This document shows, one piece after another, positions 6,999-15,560 of a stretch of 44,645 nt of DNA (within the stretch, counting starts at the first letter, position 1; the number at the start of each line of letters is the position of its first letter). The position numbers and the translations under genes are program-made. Where the stretch lies: assembly GCA_030065575.1 (NCBI GenBank), contig JASJDZ010000018.1, positions 1 to 44,645 of the forward strand, in the 5' to 3' direction. The DNA is from Acidimicrobiia bacterium (GTDB taxonomy: Bacteria > Actinomycetota > Acidimicrobiia > Spongiisociales > UBA5794). A model generated the notes under the pieces. It ran no database searches. It saw only the letters and a program-made list of their open reading frames with translations, and had not been told where the DNA came from.

Positions 6999-9554
6999 TC
7001 AACCCCAACGAATCAGCCCCAACTCGTGCGGATTGACTAGATCCCGGTGGTGAGGAAGAACCCGTACGGTGAAGCCGTGCTTGCCGCTCGTTGCGAAGCT
7101 GAGCGCCTTCGTTTCGAACCAGTGGCTGTCACCGCTGGACTCAACAGGCTCCATCAGCTCGATCTCGCCGCCGGCGATGTTGCCGCTTGGGTCGAGCGAT
7201 CCGTAGTACAACTCAACCGCAACCTGGTCGGGTGTCATGCCGGCAAGGTGAACCTGCGCACGCACGGTGATGTTATCTCTCACGACGACATCTCCCGCAG
7301 TTGCCGACTCGATGTCCACAACGCGAATCTGCGACCAGGAGCCGCGAATCCGCTCTTTCCAACCGGAAAGATCACGCGCGCGGCTGCCTCCGTTGGCACT
7401 CATCCTTTGCTGCCGCGCTCCGGCCGGCAGGTAGTAGTTCTCTGTGTACTCCCGAACCATCCGGTGCGTGTTGAACTGGCTGTTCAGCTTGGTCAACGCG
7501 TTTTGCATCCTGGCGAGCCAGCCGCGGGGCAGACCATCAACGCCACGGTCGTAGAAGAGCGGGGCGACATCACGTTCCAGCAGGTCGTAGAGGGCATGCG
7601 CCTCGAAGCGATCCCGCCACTCCGGATCAGGGTGGGTTTCCCGCCGGCCGATGGCCCACCCCACACCGTCCTCGTACGCCTCGTCCCACCAACCGTCGAG
7701 GGTGCTCACGTTGAGTACACCGTTGACCGCTGCCTTCATCCCGCTGGTACCACTGGCCTCGAGCGGCCGAACGGGAGTGTTCAGCCACACATCAGCACCC
7801 TGAACGAGCGTCCGCGTCACCGACATGTCGTAGTCGGCGATGAAGACCAGGTGTCGCCTGACATCCGGGTTGCGGGTGAGTTCGATGAGCTTCTGGATGA
7901 GCCTCTTGCCGCCATCGTCGGCGGGGTGAGCCTTGCCCGCGAAGATGAACTGCACCGGCCGGTCGCGATCCTGCATGATGGCAAGCAGCCGGTCAACGTC
8001 CTGCAATATCAAGTCGGCTCGCTTGTAGGTGGCGAAACGGCGCGCAAAGCCAACCGTGAGCGCATTGGGATCGAGAACGACATCAGCCACTTCGATCTCA
8101 GCTTGCGGTGCTCCGCGCATTGCCAGCTGACGCGACAGCCGACGGCGGGCAAACGCAACCAGTCGCTCCCGTCGGCGCTCGCGCGTGCGCCAGAGCTCGG
8201 CCAGCGGAATGTCACGGACCCGCTTCCAAACCGCCGCATCGGCAGGTTCCTCCCGCCACTGCGGGCCGAGATAGCGGTCGTACAGGTCTTTCATTTCCTG
8301 GGAAACCCACGACTTGGCGTGGACTCCGTTGGTGATAGACGTGATCGGAATCTCATCGACCGGATGATCCGGCCAGAGCCCGGTCCACATCTCTCGGCTG
8401 ACCACACCATGGAGCTTGCTGACTCCATTTGAGTATGAGGCCATGTCCAGAGCCAGGATCGTGTTGCAGAACTCCTCCCGCCTGTCGCCGGGGTTCCTTC
8501 GCCCCAGCGCCAGGAAATCATCCAGCGACAACCCGTAGTGGTCCGCATATCTCCCCAGGTAGCGCTTGACGAGCTCGGGTTGGAAGTAGTCGTGTCCGGC
8601 GGGAACCGGGGTATGGGTGGTGAAAACGAGGCCCGAGGCAGCCTCCTTGGCTTCGGCAAACGACATGTCGTTGTCGTCCATGAGGCGGGCGATCCACTCG
8701 AGCACGAGAAAGGCTGAATGACCCTCATTCATGTGATACGCCGTGGGAGTGATACCGAGAAGCTCCAGAGCGCGGAAGCCACCGACTCCAAGCAGCAGCT
8801 CCTGCTTCATCCGGGTCTCCCGGGAGCCACCGTATAGCCGATCGGTGATCCGGCGATCCTCGGCGTTGTTGCGGTCATGGTTGGTATCGAGCAGGTACAG
8901 CTCCACCCGACCGACCTGAGCCTTCCAGACGAGCGCAACCACCTCGCGCCCCGGGAAAGGCACGCTGACAGTCAGGGGATCGCCTTCGGCGTTGGTTACC
9001 AGTTCGACCGGAAGGTTGTGGAAGTCGTTGGGCTCGTAGACTTCAGTCTGCCACCCTGCCTCATTGAGCCGCTGCCCGAAATACCCCTCCTGGTAGAGCA
9101 AGCCAACCCCGGTGAGCGGGATGCCCAGATCGCTTGCCGACTTGAGGTGATCCCCAGCCAGGATTCCGAGACCTCCACCGAAGATGGATAGACATTCGGT
9201 GATGCCGAACTCCAGTGAGAAGTAGGCCACCCGCAGTCCCGGGTCGGAACCGTGGGTTCGCTCGAACCAGGTCGTTTGCGACTGCCGGTAGGTCTCGAAC
9301 TCGTCAACAACACGTTCCAGGTGGGTGAGAAACGCCGGGTCGGCAGCGGCTGCGTCCAGATTGTCCTGGGCGATGGATCCGAGCATGAGAACCGGGTTGT
9401 GGCCTGTCGCCTCCCAGAGGTCACCGTCCAGACGCCGGAACAGGCCAATGGCCGCGTGGTTCCAGGACCAATGCAGGTCATAGACAACACTGCGAAGAGG
9501 TTCGAGCTCAGTGGGCAACTTGGGAACAACGGCGTAGGTCTTGAGCGGCTTCAT
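6999..9554 (-). CDS. glgP: Alpha-glucan (glycogen/maltodextrin) phosphorylase
   Basis: An 851-residue PLP-dependent phosphorylase of the GT35 family that releases glucose 1-phosphate from alpha-1,4-glucans. The N-terminal DUF3417-type region (SVVYDLHWSWNHAAIGLF, about 15-130) marks the bacterial/archaeal short subfamily. The PLP lysine lies in GTSGMKAAVNG near residue 590. The C-terminal quarter (DIESATAGDVVVRDNI onward) is the beta-rich extension common to this subfamily. The ATG at 9554 is chosen over an upstream frame extension because GGAAGGGGA lies just before it and family similarity starts there. It lies downstream of ridA. Confidence 0.93.
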   Translation of the reverse strand: MKPLKTYAVVPKLPTELEPLRSVVYDLHWSWNHAAIGLFRRLDGDLWEATGHNPVLMLGSIAQDNLDAAAADPAFLTHLERVVDEFETYRQSQTTWFERTHGSDPGLRVAYFSLEFGITECLSIFGGGLGILAGDHLKSASDLGIPLTGVGLLYQEGYFGQRLNEAGWQTEVYEPNDFHNLPVELVTNAEGDPLTVSVPFPGREVVALVWKAQVGRVELYLLDTNHDRNNAEDRRITDRLYGGSRETRMKQELLLGVGGFRALELLGITPTAYHMNEGHSAFLVLEWIARLMDDNDMSFAEAKEAASGLVFTTHTPVPAGHDYFQPELVKRYLGRYADHYGLSLDDFLALGRRNPGDRREEFCNTILALDMASYSNGVSKLHGVVSREMWTGLWPDHPVDEIPITSITNGVHAKSWVSQEMKDLYDRYLGPQWREEPADAAVWKRVRDIPLAELWRTRERRRERLVAFARRRLSRQLAMRGAPQAEIEVADVVLDPNALTVGFARRFATYKRADLILQDVDRLLAIMQDRDRPVQFIFAGKAHPADDGGKRLIQKLIELTRNPDVRRHLVFIADYDMSVTRTLVQGADVWLNTPVRPLEASGTSGMKAAVNGVLNVSTLDGWWDEAYEDGVGWAIGRRETHPDPEWRDRFEAHALYDLLERDVAPLFYDRGVDGLPRGWLARMQNALTKLNSQFNTHRMVREYTENYYLPAGARQQRMSANGGSRARDLSGWKERIRGSWSQIRVVDIESATAGDVVVRDNITVRAQVHLAGMTPDQVAVELYYGSLDPSGNIAGGEIELMEPVESSGDSHWFETKALSFATSGKHGFTVRVLPHHRDLVNPHELGLIRWG

Positions 9555-9612
9555 ACTTCCCCTTCCATGTCCTCCGCAACAACCTACGCCCGTCCCGGCG
9601 GCTCTTCCTGGG

Positions 9613-9634
9613 CCGACAGTCACCTTTCTGTCGG
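9613..9634 (-). terminator. Stem-loop between ridA and glgP
   Basis: Perfect 7-bp arms CCGACAG and CTGTCGG with an 8-nt loop, 27 nt past the ridA stop. It may end or attenuate the long rimP-to-ridA operon. There is no U-run, so it could also be a glgP leader structure. Confidence 0.4.
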
Positions 9635-9660
9635 GAAACCGCACAAGTCGGCTCAGTTGA

Positions 9661-10056
9661 TCAAGTGGATTCGAGGGTCAACGCTTCGACCTCTAGCTCT
9701 ACCTTCCAGGTTGGATCGAGCAACCCGGCGACAACAACCATCGTGGCCACGGGGCGAGCAACTCCAAAGAGCTCACCGTGGGCCCGACCGATTTCGTCAG
9801 CGTCGGCCGCATCGGTGATGTACATGCGGGTCCGGATCACTTCCTCTGCGGAGCTTCCCATCTGCTCCAGCGCCTTGACCGTAATCTCACCGCAACGCAA
9901 CATCTGATCGTATGCAGTCGCAGCAACTTCGTCTCCCGGCTCAGGAATTGGAGCGGTGCCGGCGATTTCGACCCGCCTCCCCCGCCGCAGGCCACGGGAG
10001 AACCCGTACAACTTCTCATAGGGCGAGCCCGATTCGACCTGAATCCTCGTCATCAT
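9661..10056 (-). CDS. RidA/YjgF/Rid family protein
   Basis: A 131-residue Rid-fold protein. Typical members hydrolyse reactive enamine/imine intermediates from amino-acid metabolism and form trimers. VIRTRMYIT carries the conserved active-site Arg, and the C-terminal KVELEVEAL strand the Glu. The Arg is the mark of catalytically competent members, but specificity cannot be read. ATGA overlap with the end of ribF (10053-10056) indicates translational coupling, making this the last gene of the operon. Confidence 0.88.
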   Translation of the reverse strand: MMTRIQVESGSPYEKLYGFSRGLRRGRRVEIAGTAPIPEPGDEVAATAYDQMLRCGEITVKALEQMGSSAEEVIRTRMYITDAADADEIGRAHGELFGVARPVATMVVVAGLLDPTWKVELEVEALTLEST

Positions 10057-10967
10057 GCCTCCAGTAGCTGCCGCGTCCAGTGCACGTCATTTGCAATCGC
10101 TTCGATCAATTCTTCGATACCCGGGAACTTCTGCTCCGCACGCAACCTCGCAACAAAGTCGATCTCGAGCTCCGAGCCATACAGGTCTCCCCGGTAGTCG
10201 AGAAGGTGAGCCTCGACCACGGACTCCTCCCCACCGAAGGTAGGCCGGTTGCCAACATTGACAACGCCGAGGTATGCATCCTCTCCATGTCGGGTGCGTG
10301 CGGCGTAGACCCCGGAGCCGGGCACCACCAATCCTTCGCCGACCTCCAGGTTGGCCGTCGGATACCCGATGGTGCGACCTCTCTGATCACCGGGCACGAC
10401 TCGCCCGACGAGCCGAAACGGACGCCCGAGCAGGCGCGCTGCCGCATCCACATGCCCCTCGCCGACCAGGGCCCGGATCACCGTCGATCGGACCGGAACG
10501 CCTTCTTCGAGTATCGCAACATCGTCGACCGCAAAGCCGTGCTGTCCGCCGAGCTTGCGCAGTAGAGCGACGTCACCCAGTTGTCGGTACCCGAACCTGA
10601 ACCCGCTACCGACCGCAACCCGGCGAGCCTGCAACTTGGCCACCAGAACCCTATCCACGAACTCGTCGGCGGCCAGCCGACGGAAGTCCTCGTCGAAGTC
10701 GATGAGAGCGACGGCGGCCACACCGTACTCCTCGAGCAGGTCGAGGCGACGTTCCACCGGCATGAGCAAGCTCGGGGCAGCATCGGGATCGATGACCAAC
10801 TCCGGGTGCCCGCGGAATGTGACCACCACCACGGGCAGCCCAAATGCCTCCAGCGCTCGCAGCACCTGTTGGTGGCCGAGGTGGACACCGTCGTACACGC
10901 CGATCGTGACGGCCGACGGTCCGGGGAGCGGATCCCAGATCTGGTAGTCGCCCTCCAGGACTCTCAT
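10053..10967 (-). CDS. ribF: Bifunctional riboflavin kinase / FAD synthetase
   Basis: A 304-residue enzyme converting riboflavin to FMN and FMN to FAD. The N-terminal nucleotidyltransferase domain shows VTIGVYDGVHLGHQQVL (about 20-36). The C-terminal flavokinase domain starts near residue 180 with RLVGRVVPGDQRGRTIG and YPTANLEV, and includes the acidic VEAHLLDYRGDLYG. Both ends overlap neighbours by 4 bp (truB before, ridA after). Truncated-RibF riboswitches are not evident. Coupling to truB is the common bacterial order. Confidence 0.96.
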   Translation of the reverse strand: MRVLEGDYQIWDPLPGPSAVTIGVYDGVHLGHQQVLRALEAFGLPVVVVTFRGHPELVIDPDAAPSLLMPVERRLDLLEEYGVAAVALIDFDEDFRRLAADEFVDRVLVAKLQARRVAVGSGFRFGYRQLGDVALLRKLGGQHGFAVDDVAILEEGVPVRSTVIRALVGEGHVDAAARLLGRPFRLVGRVVPGDQRGRTIGYPTANLEVGEGLVVPGSGVYAARTRHGEDAYLGVVNVGNRPTFGGEESVVEAHLLDYRGDLYGSELEIDFVARLRAEQKFPGIEELIEAIANDVHWTRQLLEA

Positions 10968-11863
10968 GCGATCACAACCTCGGGAAACGCTTTGCTGTCC
11001 TCGATCCGGTACACGGCGAGCATCTGACCGGCTTCATCGACGATCCGAAGCGGACCCATCGGGGGAACCTCGGCACGGATCGCAGCGGTGGGAAACGACA
11101 GCCCGCTGCCTACGCCTGCGGCTAGATCGGAACCGACGACAACCTCGGGGAGATCGGCGAGCCCGTCTCGTGGCGACAGGACTAGATCGCCTGCTCTCCC
11201 CTCACCGGCGGCCGCTTCGACATCCTCGATTCCCCAAGCGTCCCGGACGTGTAAGGACCCGTTGCGAACGCGACGCAAGGCGCTGAGGTGAGCCCGGCCG
11301 CCAAGCGATTGGGCGATATCGTCCCCGAGCGTGCGCACGTAGGTACCGGTGCTGCACACGGCGCGAAACGTGACTTCCGGGTAGAGCGAAGGGGCAAAGT
11401 CGATCAGCTCCAGTGAGTAGATCTCAACCTCCCTGGCCTCTCGCTCTACTTCGATTCCCTCCCGGGCCAGTTCGTACAGTTTCCGCCCACCGACCTTGCG
11501 AGCCGAGACCATGGGCGGCACCTGAGCGATGGTTCCGACGAACCGCTCCATCGCCGAGGCCACCTCGGATTCGCCGACCTCCATCTCAGATCGTTCGAGA
11601 ATCGCCCCATCAGCGTCGAGTGAGTCTGTGGCAACGCCGAACACCGCTCTGGCGACGTATTCCTTGGGTGCTCCCTGGACGAACCGCAATAGCCTGGTCG
11701 CCCTGCCGAGGCCGACGACAACCAGCCCGGTCGCCATGGGATCCAATGTCCCGGCGTGGCCCACCTTCTTGATCCGAAGCAGGTTGCGCACCTTGGCGAC
11801 AACATCGTGAGACGTCCATCCGGATGGCTTGTCAATCAGCAAGAACCCGGCGGCGATGCTCAC
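10964..11863 (-). CDS. truB: tRNA pseudouridine(55) synthase
   Basis: A 299-residue enzyme that makes pseudouridine 55 in the T-loop of tRNAs. DKPSGWTSHDVV opens the protein. The catalytic Asp is in HAGTLDPMATGLVVV near residue 41, and STGTYVRTLGDDIA is present. The C-terminus carries a short PUA-like region. The GTG start forms GTGA with the stop of nrnA, and its own stop overlaps the ribF start, so the three genes are coupled. Confidence 0.96.
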   Translation of the reverse strand: MSIAAGFLLIDKPSGWTSHDVVAKVRNLLRIKKVGHAGTLDPMATGLVVVGLGRATRLLRFVQGAPKEYVARAVFGVATDSLDADGAILERSEMEVGESEVASAMERFVGTIAQVPPMVSARKVGGRKLYELAREGIEVEREAREVEIYSLELIDFAPSLYPEVTFRAVCSTGTYVRTLGDDIAQSLGGRAHLSALRRVRNGSLHVRDAWGIEDVEAAAGEGRAGDLVLSPRDGLADLPEVVVGSDLAAGVGSGLSFPTAAIRAEVPPMGPLRIVDEAGQMLAVYRIEDSKAFPEVVIA

Positions 11864-12840
11864 GTCAGCTCGGCTCCGATCCGATCGAGGATTTCCCCGA
11901 GTGGCCCGGCAGAAACAAAGCCCGCCGCGTTGTGGTGGCCCCCGCCGCCGAACTGCGCAGCAATCTTGCTCACGTCGACCCTGCCCCGGGAACGCAAGCT
12001 GCCCTTGTACTTGTCGTCACCCAATTCCCGCAGTAGACAGGCAACGTCGGACTCCTCGGCGATCCTGATCAAGTCGATCAGGCCATCGGCGTCCTCGTAC
12101 TTGAGCTCAGCTGCAGCGAGGTCCTCCCGGGTCAGCAGTGACCACACCAACCGCTTGTCCGCCTCGAGACGACAACGAGAGAGAACCGATCCGGCCACTC
12201 CGAGATACGCAAACGGTGATTCCTCGTACACATGTCGGCTCACCTCCGCCGGCTCAACACCGGCTTCGATCAGCTCTGCGGTGATTCTGTGCACCTCGGG
12301 ACTGGTCGCCGAGTACTGGAACCGCCCTGTGTCGGTCACGATCCCGACGTACAGCGCCGTCGCCATCTCCTTATCGATCTCCCAGCCCAGTTCCCGGAAG
12401 AGCCGGTATGTGACCTGCGCCGCTGCCCCGGCCGAGGTATCAACCACATGGATATCGCCGACCTGGGCATCTTGGGAGAGGTGATGGTCTACCACCACTA
12501 CCGTCGCGGCTCGCTCGACGATCGGCAGCGCCGATCCGAGCCGGCCGGCGACCGAGGTATCAACAACCACGGCCACATCGACGGACTCCGGTACCTCACC
12601 CGGCGGTACGAGAAGGGCCATGTCGAGGAAAGTGAACTGCTTGCCGACAACGAACGGCTCACCAAAGGTGGCGCAGGCCTTCTTCCCGGCGTTGGCCGCA
12701 CCCCGGGCAATGGCGAGCATCGAACCGAGTGCATCGCCATCCGGCCCGATGTGGCCCATTGCCACTATCGACTCCGCCCTAGAGATCGCGGCAGCAGCCT
12801 GACGCAGCGAATCACTCAACTTCGCGCTCCTCTTCATCAT
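11860..12840 (-). CDS. nrnA: DHH-family oligoribonuclease / pAp phosphatase (NrnA-like)
   Basis: A 326-residue DHH/DHHA1 phosphoesterase that degrades short RNA oligomers and 3'-phosphoadenosine 5'-phosphate. It shows GHIGPDGDALGS (about 29-40), the DHH motif in VVVVDHHLSQ (about 117), and the C-terminal DHHA1 motif GGGHHNAAG. Between rbfA and truB is its usual place in actinobacteria and firmicutes. The ATG at 12840 lies 29 nt inside rbfA and has no good Shine-Dalgarno. A TTG at 12819 is an alternative start. Confidence 0.92.
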   Translation of the reverse strand: MMKRSAKLSDSLRQAAAAISRAESIVAMGHIGPDGDALGSMLAIARGAANAGKKACATFGEPFVVGKQFTFLDMALLVPPGEVPESVDVAVVVDTSVAGRLGSALPIVERAATVVVVDHHLSQDAQVGDIHVVDTSAGAAAQVTYRLFRELGWEIDKEMATALYVGIVTDTGRFQYSATSPEVHRITAELIEAGVEPAEVSRHVYEESPFAYLGVAGSVLSRCRLEADKRLVWSLLTREDLAAAELKYEDADGLIDLIRIAEESDVACLLRELGDDKYKGSLRSRGRVDVSKIAAQFGGGGHHNAAGFVSAGPLGEILDRIGAELT

Positions 12841-13180
12841 GAATCTGCTGTAGCAGCGCCTCTATCCGCATGCCTTGATCGATCGCCGGATCGACGCGGA
12901 ACTCGAGCACCGGCGTGTACTTGAGGCGCGTCTGCCGACCAATCACGGCCTGAAAGCGGCGGGCCGCGCTCTTCAGGGCCGCTCCCGTCTCGGCGCGCTC
13001 GGATTCGTCACCGAGCACCGAGTAGTACACCCGGGCCGTGCGAAGGTTCGGGGCGGTATCTACGCCGGTGATGGTAAGGAACCCGATGCGCGGGTCCTTC
13101 AACCCGGCAGCCTCCTCGGCAATGATCTCGCGCAGCAACTCATTCACTTTGCGCATCCGTGGTGATGGGGGCTTGCTCAT
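12812..13180 (-). CDS. rbfA: Ribosome-binding factor A
   Basis: A 122-residue KH-like fold protein for late 30S maturation at low temperature. Family motifs are MRKVNELLREIIAEE, LKDPRIGFLTITGV and RFQAVIGRQTRLKYTP, followed by VLEFRVDPAIDQGMRIEALL. The ATG at 13180 forms a 4-bp overlap with the stop of ylxP. The open frame extends upstream to 13327, but only as the antisense-like extension of ylxP. Length is normal. Confidence 0.95.
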   Translation of the reverse strand: MSKPPSPRMRKVNELLREIIAEEAAGLKDPRIGFLTITGVDTAPNLRTARVYYSVLGDESERAETGAALKSAARRFQAVIGRQTRLKYTPVLEFRVDPAIDQGMRIEALLQQIHDEEEREVE

Positions 13181-13470
13181 TCCGGGGTCTCCAAGTGACT
13201 GATGCTGACACCGATCAACTCTGCATCGCGACGCTCTCTCATGTGCCTTTCGACTGAATGCAGGATACGGTCGAGCTGGGACACGTGCGGAGCAACCGCG
13301 GCAACCCCCAACGTTGCCCGGTTCCACAGGTCCTGGTGATCCACCTCCGACACAGCAACTCCGAAGGTTCTGGCGACGTGGCTGGACACCGACCTGACGA
13401 CGCTGCGCTTCTCCTTGAGTGACTGCGCATCACGAATCCGCAGTTCGAGACGCATGGCCGCGGCGTACAT
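13177..13470 (-). CDS. YlxP-like DUF503 protein
   Basis: A 97-residue protein of the DUF503 family, conserved between infB and rbfA in Gram-positive and actinobacterial genomes. The family pattern is visible: LRIRDAQSLKEKRSVVRS, then FGVAVSEVDHQDLWNRATLGVAAVA. Function is not firmly known; association with ribosome maturation is suggested by context. Stop and start overlap rbfA by 4 bp, and infB ends 4 nt upstream of its start. Confidence 0.92.
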   Translation of the reverse strand: MYAAAMRLELRIRDAQSLKEKRSVVRSVSSHVARTFGVAVSEVDHQDLWNRATLGVAAVAPHVSQLDRILHSVERHMRERRDAELIGVSISHLETPE

Positions 13471-13474
13471 GACG

Positions 13475-15529
13475 CTACACGCGGGCGATCTCGCGGACCT
13501 CGAAGGATTCGATCGTGTCGCCTTCCTTGATGTCGCGGAAGTTCTCGAGACCGATACCGCACTCGAAACCGGCAGCCACCGACGGCACGTCGTCCTTGAA
13601 ACGGCGCAGCGAGATTATGCGACCTTCGTAGACCACCACACCATCGCGCACCACTCGGGCCCGGGCGTTGCGGTTGATCTCACCCTCGGTGACATAGCAA
13701 CCGGCGACCCGGCCGAGACGGGGCGCCCGGAAGACTTCGCGGACATCGGCAACCCCGAGGAAGGATTCGACCTCTTCGGGGGCCAGTTCACCGAGCAGCA
13801 TGCCTTCGATGTCGTCGAGCAGTTCGTAGATGATCGAGAAGGTGCGGATATCGATGCCCGCATCTTTCGCCGCAGCGCGGGCAGGAGCATCCGGACGGGC
13901 ATTGAAGCCGTAGATGACCGCCTCCGAAGCTTCGGCCAGCATCACGTCGTTGGCGGTGACGCCACCGACTGCACCCTGGATGACGGTCACCTTCCCGTCC
14001 TCACGAGTGATCTTGCGAACTGAATCGCGGATTGCCTCGAGCGAGCCCATGGCGTCGGCGCGGACGATGATCCGCAGTTCAGCGTGGTCTGCGGTCCGCA
14101 GGTTCTCCAGCAGCGTCTCGAGACGCTCGGTGGCAGTCGGCACCACGTGAGTCGAGGAGCGCAGGTCGTAACGACGCTCATCAGCAAGCTTGCGAGCCGT
14201 TCGGTCGTTCTTGACTATCTCAAACATGTCACCGGCAGTGGGCACGTCGGCCCAGCCCATGACGAGAACGGGCGTCGAGGGCCCGGCCACCTTCACCTGC
14301 TTCTCCTGGTCGTCGAACATGGCACGAACTCGACCGGGAACAGCTCCGGCGACGATGGAAGCGCCCTGCTTGAGGGTTCCCCGCTGCACGACAACGGTGG
14401 CCACCGGGCCGCGTCCGACCTCGAGCCGGCTCTCAATGACCGTTCCCACTGCCGGGGCACTCGGATTGGCCTTCAGCTCTTCGACCTCGGCAACAAGCGA
14501 GACCATTTCGAGAAGGTCGTCAACACCCTGACCGGTGAGAGCGGAGATCTCCGCCGAGACGACATCGCCGCCGAGGTCCTCGACCACGATGCCGTGCTGG
14601 GTCAGTGCGGCTCGCACCGCATACGGATCGGCAGTCTCCAGGTCCATCTTGTTGATCGCGATGACGATCGGCACATCCGCCGCCTGGGCGTGGGCGATGG
14701 CCTCTGCCGTCTGCGGCATGACGCCATCGTTGGCGGCCACCACGATGATCGCGATATCGGTGACGTTCGCCCCACGAGCCCGCAAAGCGGTGAAGGCCTC
14801 GTGACCGGGTGTGTCCAGGAAAGTGATCTTGCTGCCGTCCCGCTCCACCTGATAAGCGCCGATGTGCTGGGTTATGCCGCCGGCCTCGCCGGCAATGACA
14901 TTGGCTTTGCGGATCGTGTCGAGGAGCTGCGTCTTGCCGTGGTCGACATGACCCATGACGGTGACAACCGGGGGCCGCGGCTTGAGCGTTGCCGGATCAT
15001 CCTCGTACTCGACCAGGTACCGCTCAGGACCGGTGTCCTCCTCCTCTTCCACCTTCTCGTCGACCAGAACCTCGTATCCGAAGACCTTGCCGAGCGGCTC
15101 GAGAGCGTGTTGCGGAATGGTGCCTCCCCCGGGAACCATCTCGCCCATACCCATGAGCTCCTTGACCACGGATCCGGTACGCTCCCCGATTTCGGTGGCG
15201 AACTCGGCCACGGTGATCCCGGCGGTCACGGCGATGATCTTCTCGTCCTCGGGAGCCGGCGCTGCTTGCGGCTCAGCTACCGGCTCAGGCTCGGGCTCGG
15301 GCTCCGGTTCTGGTTCCGGCTCGGGTTCGGGATCGGGCTCCGGTTCCGGCTCGGGTGCCGAATCTGCTGAGTCGTCGTAGGACATCGCAACCAGAGCAGC
15401 GGATTCCTCATCAAGACCCGACGAGGCGGTCTTGACCTCGATTCCCAACTCCTGGGCGCGCTCGAGCACGTCCTTGGACTCGAGCCCGAGCTCGCGTGCC
15501 AGTTCGTAGACGCGCTTCTTAGCCAACAT
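13475..15529 (-). CDS. infB: Translation initiation factor IF-2
   Basis: A 684-residue GTPase that places initiator tRNA on the 30S subunit and promotes subunit joining. It has an IF2_N motif at 1-50 ([18 protein letters not shown]) and a Glu-Pro dipeptide repeat at about 58-88. A second N-terminal domain precedes the G domain, which holds [25 protein letters not shown] and NKMD; beta-barrel domains and the C2 domain follow. It is shorter than many actinobacterial IF-2s because the linker is reduced. The ATG at 15529 is only 3 nt from GGAGG. The next codon, TTG at 15526, has 6-nt spacing and gives the usual [10 protein letters not shown] start, so it may be the true one. Confidence 0.97.
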   Translation of the reverse strand: MLAKKRVYELARELGLESKDVLERAQELGIEVKTASSGLDEESAALVAMSYDDSADSAPEPEPEPDPEPEPEPEPEPEPEPEPVAEPQAAPAPEDEKIIAVTAGITVAEFATEIGERTGSVVKELMGMGEMVPGGGTIPQHALEPLGKVFGYEVLVDEKVEEEEDTGPERYLVEYEDDPATLKPRPPVVTVMGHVDHGKTQLLDTIRKANVIAGEAGGITQHIGAYQVERDGSKITFLDTPGHEAFTALRARGANVTDIAIIVVAANDGVMPQTAEAIAHAQAADVPIVIAINKMDLETADPYAVRAALTQHGIVVEDLGGDVVSAEISALTGQGVDDLLEMVSLVAEVEELKANPSAPAVGTVIESRLEVGRGPVATVVVQRGTLKQGASIVAGAVPGRVRAMFDDQEKQVKVAGPSTPVLVMGWADVPTAGDMFEIVKNDRTARKLADERRYDLRSSTHVVPTATERLETLLENLRTADHAELRIIVRADAMGSLEAIRDSVRKITREDGKVTVIQGAVGGVTANDVMLAEASEAVIYGFNARPDAPARAAAKDAGIDIRTFSIIYELLDDIEGMLLGELAPEEVESFLGVADVREVFRAPRLGRVAGCYVTEGEINRNARARVVRDGVVVYEGRIISLRRFKDDVPSVAAGFECGIGLENFRDIKEGDTIESFEVREIARV
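15290..15355 (-). repeat. Glu-Pro dipeptide-coding repeat inside infB
   Basis: Imperfect 6-bp repeats encode about a dozen Glu-Pro pairs between the first IF2_N motif and the rest of IF-2. It will look like a Gly-Ser repeat on the other strand, which is not coding. The rigid acidic linker probably spaces the N-terminal domain. Boundaries are approximate. Confidence 0.7.
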
Positions 15530-15560
15530 TCACCTCCGAGATGCCCATTCTTGCAGGACG

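Noticed and set aside
7047-8432. A 461-codon open frame on the plus strand opposite glgP
   Set aside because: Antisense shadow of the phosphorylase gene with no ribosome site or family similarity.
14084-15370. A 428-codon open frame on the plus strand opposite infB
   Set aside because: It lies wholly antisense to IF-2, has no recognisable domain and exists because of GC-rich codon bias; the IF-2 frame has all family motifs.
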